The notes beneath the pieces are model-generated. The model saw only the letters and a list, made by a program, of their open reading frames with translations. It was not told the DNA's origin and made no database searches. The position numbers were made by a program, and so were the translations under genes. Positions 6,271 through 10,226 of a stretch of 10,226 nucleotides of DNA are shown here, in pieces (the stretch's first letter is position 1; each line of letters starts with the position of its first letter). This stretch comes from an uncultured Elusimicrobiales bacterium (GTDB taxonomy: Bacteria; Elusimicrobiota; Elusimicrobia; Elusimicrobiales; Elusimicrobiaceae): NCBI GenBank assembly GCA_944325235.1, contig CALUZE010000035.1, positions 1 to 10,226 of the forward strand, written 5' to 3'.

Positions 6271-8409
6271 ATGCGTAAACAACTGCACCAATTTATGACG
6301 TCCAAACCTCTTATTTTCTCCGTGCTGGCGGGGCTGTTTTTGTTTATCATTTTGAGCGCTGTGTTTATGCGCTACATTTTTTCCGGGCTGCCGCCCGTGT
6401 ATGAAATGGAAGAATATACCCCTTCCCTTACGACCAAAGTGTTTGACCGCAACAACAAGCTCATTCACGAATTTTCCATTGAAAAACGCAGCATGGTGCC
6501 GCTGGAGGAAATCCCCGTGGACCTGCAGAACGCCGTCGTGGCGATGGAAGACCGGGAATTTTTCTCCCACCCCGGTTTTTCGGTAAAGGGCATTTTGCGC
6601 GCGCTGCTGTACGATTTGATGACCGGCCAAGCCAAACAAGGCGCCTCCACCTTAACGCAGCAGCTTTCCCGCGGCGTGTTTTTAACGCAGGAAAAGAAAA
6701 TCATCCGCAAAATACGCGAAATTATTTTAGCCATTCAAATTGAGCACCAGTTCAGCAAGCGCGAAATTCTGCAAATGTATTTGAACGAAATTTACCTGGG
6801 CAGCGGCGCCTACGGCGTAAAAGCCGCGGCCAAGAAATACTTTGATAAAGAACTGGAAGAACTCACCACCGGCGAGGCCGCCCTCATTGTGGGGTTAATC
6901 CCCGCGCCGGGCCGCTACAACCCCTTTGCCAACCCGGATTTATCCCGCCAGCGCCGCGACCTGGTGCTGGACGTAATGTACGAACAGAACTATATTACGA
7001 AGGAAGAACTGGACGCCGCCAAGCAGGAACCCCTGCCCGAAAAACCGCCCGTGCCGGAAGCCGCTCCGGGGCAGTATTTTATTGAACACATCCGCCGCAT
7101 TTTGGAACCCAAATACGGGATGGACGTACTGTGGAAAGCGGGGCTGAACATTTACACCACCATAGACATTGACCAACAGGCCGTGGCCGAAAAAATTATG
7201 AACGAATACCTGCAGCAATACGACGAACAGGTAGCCAAAGGCCTGGGCATTGAAATTGACCCCAACGACACCGAGGCCGACCCGCAGGACCCCGAGGCCG
7301 AAAACGCCGAGCAACAGCCGGAAGAGGAAAAGGCGGACTATCCCCGCCTGCAAGGGGCCTTTATGGTGCGCGACGTGAAAACCGGCGCCGTGCGCGTGCT
7401 GGTGGGCGGACGCGGCTTTGACGAAAGCAAATTCAACCGCGCCACGCAAGCCAAACGCCAGCCGGGTTCTTCGTTCAAACCCTATGTGTGGATGGCCGCC
7501 CTGCAAAACGGCTACACGCCGGCCACCCTGGTGAAAGATTTGCCCACCATGTTCTATTACGACGGCAAAAACTGGCATACGTTTGACGAAAATTCCGATT
7601 TGTATTCCCTGGATTTAGCCAAACAATCCTTCATTTCCAGCAAAGATTTCAGCGTGTGGGTGCCGCAGAACTACGGCGGCCGCAACGAAGGCTGGATTAC
7701 GCTGCGCAAAGGGTTGGAAAAATCCAAGAACTTAGTCGCCGTCAATTTGATTGACGCCATCGGCGTGCCGGCGGTAGTGCGCGTAGCGCGCAAAGCGGGC
7801 ATTACGGCCGCCTTGCCGCGCGTGCCGGCCCTGGCTTTGGGCGTAAGCGTGGTGGCGATGGACGAACACCTGGCCGCGCTGACCACCTTTGCCAACGGCG
7901 GCATTCATACCGACAACTATTATATTGAACGCGTGGAAGACGCCAACGGCCGCGTGCTGGAACAGCATGTGCCGGTGGAAGAAGCGGCTTTCTCGCCGCA
8001 GGATTCGTATTTGTTAATTAATATGATGAAAGGCGTCGTCCAGCGCGGGAGCGGGGCGTATGTCTCGCGCCTGGGCCGCAACATCGCAGGCAAAACGGGC
8101 ACCACGCAAAGCCACCGCGATATGTGGTTCGTGGGGATGACCCCCCGCACGGCGGCCGCCGCCTGGATGGGGTACGACGACGATTCCTCGCACGAAAACG
8201 GCGCCCGCTTTACCGGCAGCACGACCGCCCGCTGGTGGACGGCCATCATGCAGGAAATTTTAAAAGACGAACCGAACGAAGATTTTGCCGTACCGGAAGG
8301 CATTTCCTTTGCGTACATCAACCCGAACACGGGCAAGCTGGCCATGCCGACGGAACGCAATAAATTTTTGGAAGCGTTTATCACGGGCACGGAACCGCAA
8401 AGTTTCTAG
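6271..8409 (+). CDS. Class A penicillin-binding protein (PBP1A-type transglycosylase/transpeptidase)
   Basis: This bifunctional enzyme polymerises lipid II into glycan strands and cross-links stem peptides at the outer face of the inner membrane. It has 712 residues. A short basic cytoplasmic tail is followed by one signal-anchor helix (about 13-36). The GT51 domain has EDREFFSHPGF (93-103, catalytic Glu93), GASTLTQQLSRGVFL (124-138), RKIREIILA (146-154) and EILQMYLNEIYLGSGAYGV (165-183). A linker about 328-356 is strikingly acidic. The transpeptidase domain has SxxK with Ser400 and Lys403 in RQPGSSFKP, SKN at 485-487 and KTGTT at 608-612, so all catalytic motifs are intact. It is shorter than E. 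coli PBP1A (850 residues). The gene is divergent from the kinase and 34 bases upstream of mfd, with no terminator between them. The start at 6271 gives a normal tail but has no Shine-Dalgarno site. mrcA/ponA would be the usual name, but orthology is not proven. Confidence 0.96.
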   Translation: MRKQLHQFMTSKPLIFSVLAGLFLFIILSAVFMRYIFSGLPPVYEMEEYTPSLTTKVFDRNNKLIHEFSIEKRSMVPLEEIPVDLQNAVVAMEDREFFSHPGFSVKGILRALLYDLMTGQAKQGASTLTQQLSRGVFLTQEKKIIRKIREIILAIQIEHQFSKREILQMYLNEIYLGSGAYGVKAAAKKYFDKELEELTTGEAALIVGLIPAPGRYNPFANPDLSRQRRDLVLDVMYEQNYITKEELDAAKQEPLPEKPPVPEAAPGQYFIEHIRRILEPKYGMDVLWKAGLNIYTTIDIDQQAVAEKIMNEYLQQYDEQVAKGLGIEIDPNDTEADPQDPEAENAEQQPEEEKADYPRLQGAFMVRDVKTGAVRVLVGGRGFDESKFNRATQAKRQPGSSFKPYVWMAALQNGYTPATLVKDLPTMFYYDGKNWHTFDENSDLYSLDLAKQSFISSKDFSVWVPQNYGGRNEGWITLRKGLEKSKNLVAVNLIDAIGVPAVVRVARKAGITAALPRVPALALGVSVVAMDEHLAALTTFANGGIHTDNYYIERVEDANGRVLEQHVPVEEAAFSPQDSYLLINMMKGVVQRGSGAYVSRLGRNIAGKTGTTQSHRDMWFVGMTPRTAAAAWMGYDDDSSHENGARFTGSTTARWWTAIMQEILKDEPNEDFAVPEGISFAYINPNTGKLAMPTERNKFLEAFITGTEPQSF

Positions 8410-8443
8410 TGTTTCCGTCTGCCGCGCGGTACGCGTGTGACGT

Positions 8444-10226
8444 ATGACAGACAAACAAAACCCGTCTTTTACCCGATACTACGGCCTGCCCAACGGCGCC
8501 GCCAAGGCGTACTTTGTTTGCCAAAAATACCTCAATAACGGGCAAAATGCCCTGTTTGTTTCCTCCTCCGATACCGACGATTTTGACGACGCCGCGCACG
8601 AGTTTGCTCCGCGCGGCGCGCAAGTATTTCACCTGCCGGAAACCGACACGGGGCGGCTGAACGCGCTGTATGCGCTGCTGGCGCCGGCCTCGGGCCCGCG
8701 GCTGGTCAGCACGTCGTACGAAATGCTGTCCACCCCGCTGCCGGACCCGGAAGAATTTAAAAAACGTCTGTTCATCGTCCACCGCGGCGACACCATGCGC
8801 CGCCAGGAACTGCTGGACCGGCTGGAAAACGCCGGCTACACGCGCGAAGACTACGCCGAAACGCCCGGCCAATACGCCGCCCGCGGCAGCGTGGTGGACA
8901 TTTTTTGCTTAAACCGCCCGGAACCGCTGCGCCTGTATTTTGCCGGCAACCGCGTGGACGTCATCAGCGCGTTTGACCTGGACACCCAAAACACCAAAGA
9001 GCATGTGGACGAAGCCGTCATCATCGCGCTGCGGTTTGACAAGACGCCCGCCGTCCTGACGGACTACGCGCCCCACTATCAATACATTTTTGACGAGCCC
9101 GACAAAGAGTTTGACCTTTCTTCCTATCCGGCCTGCGCCATTACTACCTTGTTGCCGTCGGCCGACGGCGTGGATTGTGGCCTAAAATCCAACATCGCTT
9201 TCAACGCCAATATGGCGCTATTGGACAAAGAAGTTTCTTCCTTGCAACAGCGGGATATGACGGTGAGCAGTTGTTGTTTGAACCGCGGCGAGCTGGACCG
9301 CATGACGGAGCTGGCGGCCGATTACCCGCACCTGAAAAAAGCGCTTTTCAAAATTTCCCCGCTCACCCAAGGCTTTTACAGCCCGGCCGACCATTTTGCC
9401 CTCATCACCAGCAACGAAATTTTAAACCGCCGCTACAACACGGCCACCGTCTTAAAACGCTTTGATGTGGAAGGCGCCAAACGCGTGCGCTTCAAAGAAT
9501 TGCAGGCCGGCGATTACGTGGTCCACCAGGAGCACGGCATCGGCCGCTACCTGGGGCTGGAAGTGTTGGATAAAGAAGAAAACCCCACCGACTGCCTGAT
9601 TATTGAGTACCGCCGCGGCAGCCGCCTGTACGTGCCGATGTACGACTTTAAAAAAGTGCAAAAATACATTGGTGCCGGCGGCAAACGCCCCACGCTTTCC
9701 GTGTTGGGCGGCGTGGCGTGGAAAGACGTCAAAAAACGCGTAAAGGAAGAAGCCCAAAAAGCCGCCAAAGAAATTTTGAAATTGGAAGCCCTGCGCCTGG
9801 CCTCCCCCGCACCCGAAGTGCCCGGGGACAGCCGCATTGAACAGGAATTTGCCGACTCCTTCCCGTACGTACTCACGCCGGGGCAGGAACAGGCCATCAA
9901 GGACACGTTGCACGATTTGGATTTGCCCAAACCGATGGACCGCGTGCTGGTGGGCGATGTGGGCTTTGGCAAGACGGAAGTAGCCATGCGGGCCGCGCTC
10001 AAGGTGGCGCTGTCGGGCAAGCAGGTGATGGTGCTCGTGCCCACCACCATTTTGGCCGACCAGCACTACAAAACGTTCACCAAGCGTATGGCCGGGTTCC
10101 CGGTCAACGTGCGAATGCTGTGCCGCTTCCAAACGCCCAAAGAACAAAAAGCCGTGATAGAAGAACTCAAAAACGGCGTGTGCGACATCATCATCGGCAC
10201 CCACCGCCTGATGAGCAAAGATATAT
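8444..10226 (+). CDS. mfd: Transcription-repair coupling factor Mfd, N-terminal part (cut by window edge)
   Basis: Mfd binds stalled RNA polymerase, pushes it off the lesion by DNA translocation and recruits UvrA. About 594 residues are visible. The N-terminal UvrB-like module includes ARGSVVDIF (about 146-154), matching the UvrA-binding D2 region. The polymerase-interacting (CarD-like) domain starts near residue 350 with LQAGDYVVHQEHGIGRYLGL and includes IIEYRRGSRLYVPM. The translocase follows: LTPGQEQAI, Walker A GDVGFGKTE (504-512), then VLVPTTILADQH and DIIIGTHRL (581-589). The DEEQ box and the remaining translocase lie outside the window. An in-frame TGA at 8438 rules out a start upstream of 8444; no clear Shine-Dalgarno site precedes this ATG, so translation may depend on the upstream PBP gene. 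The stretch between the D2 region and the polymerase-interacting domain is about 100 residues shorter than in E. coli Mfd. Identification is firm. Confidence 0.96.
   Translation, partial: MTDKQNPSFTRYYGLPNGAAKAYFVCQKYLNNGQNALFVSSSDTDDFDDAAHEFAPRGAQVFHLPETDTGRLNALYALLAPASGPRLVSTSYEMLSTPLPDPEEFKKRLFIVHRGDTMRRQELLDRLENAGYTREDYAETPGQYAARGSVVDIFCLNRPEPLRLYFAGNRVDVISAFDLDTQNTKEHVDEAVIIALRFDKTPAVLTDYAPHYQYIFDEPDKEFDLSSYPACAITTLLPSADGVDCGLKSNIAFNANMALLDKEVSSLQQRDMTVSSCCLNRGELDRMTELAADYPHLKKALFKISPLTQGFYSPADHFALITSNEILNRRYNTATVLKRFDVEGAKRVRFKELQAGDYVVHQEHGIGRYLGLEVLDKEENPTDCLIIEYRRGSRLYVPMYDFKKVQKYIGAGGKRPTLSVLGGVAWKDVKKRVKEEAQKAAKEILKLEALRLASPAPEVPGDSRIEQEFADSFPYVLTPGQEQAIKDTLHDLDLPKPMDRVLVGDVGFGKTEVAMRAALKVALSGKQVMVLVPTTILADQHYKTFTKRMAGFPVNVRMLCRFQTPKEQKAVIEELKNGVCDIIIGTHRLMSKDI

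Noticed and set aside
6940..7578. 212-codon open frame antisense to the PBP gene
   Set aside because: Shadow of the PBP reading frame with Gly, Val, Phe and His bias and no family motif.
9452..10204. 250-codon open frame antisense to mfd
   Set aside because: Its translation is rich in His, Phe, Gly and Gln with no recognisable fold, and the plus strand here encodes unmistakable Mfd motifs; it is a product of GC-skewed third codon positions.

Overview
This 10.2 kb window is ordinary chromosomal DNA, densely coding on both strands. It comes from a moderately GC-rich bacterium with a peptidoglycan wall. The class A penicillin-binding protein, complete proBAC set, RsmD and Mfd are bacterial housekeeping genes. 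I could not place the taxon firmly. An anaerobic, gut-associated Gram-negative lineage such as Elusimicrobiota is a guess from overall gene style, not something the sequence proves. I saw no mobile element, CRISPR array, tRNA or rRNA gene.

Layout: positions 1-6154 hold seven genes, all on the minus strand. In transcription order they are a soluble PAS-type histidine kinase, a NarL/LuxR-type response regulator, rsmD (16S rRNA guanine-N2 methyltransferase), a small RecB/Cas4-like PD-(D/E)XK nuclease with a probable Fe-S cysteine set, then proB, proA and proC (proC cut by the window edge). The first four are joined by overlaps or a 7-base gap. A strong intrinsic terminator-like hairpin then lies only ten bases before the proB start codon, so the proline genes are either separately promoted from inside the nuclease gene or controlled by readthrough or attenuation. 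proB to proA is 10 bases, and proA and proC overlap by an ATGA.

A 116-base divergent intergenic region (6155-6270) separates these from two plus-strand genes. The first is a bifunctional class A penicillin-binding protein whose promoter (extended -10) sits so close to the ATG that its mRNA should be leaderless or nearly so. It is followed after 34 bases by mfd, the transcription-repair coupling factor, which runs off the right edge.

Function: proBAC converts glutamate to proline. The kinase and regulator form a cytoplasmic phosphorelay of unknown signal, tightly linked to an rRNA methyltransferase and a nuclease. The plus-strand genes serve wall synthesis and transcription-coupled repair. 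No clearly new system is present. The features most worth a second look are the terminator/Shine-Dalgarno arrangement before proB, the altered motif IV (GPPY) in RsmD, the leaderless penicillin-binding protein gene, and the kinase-regulator-rsmD-nuclease gene cluster.
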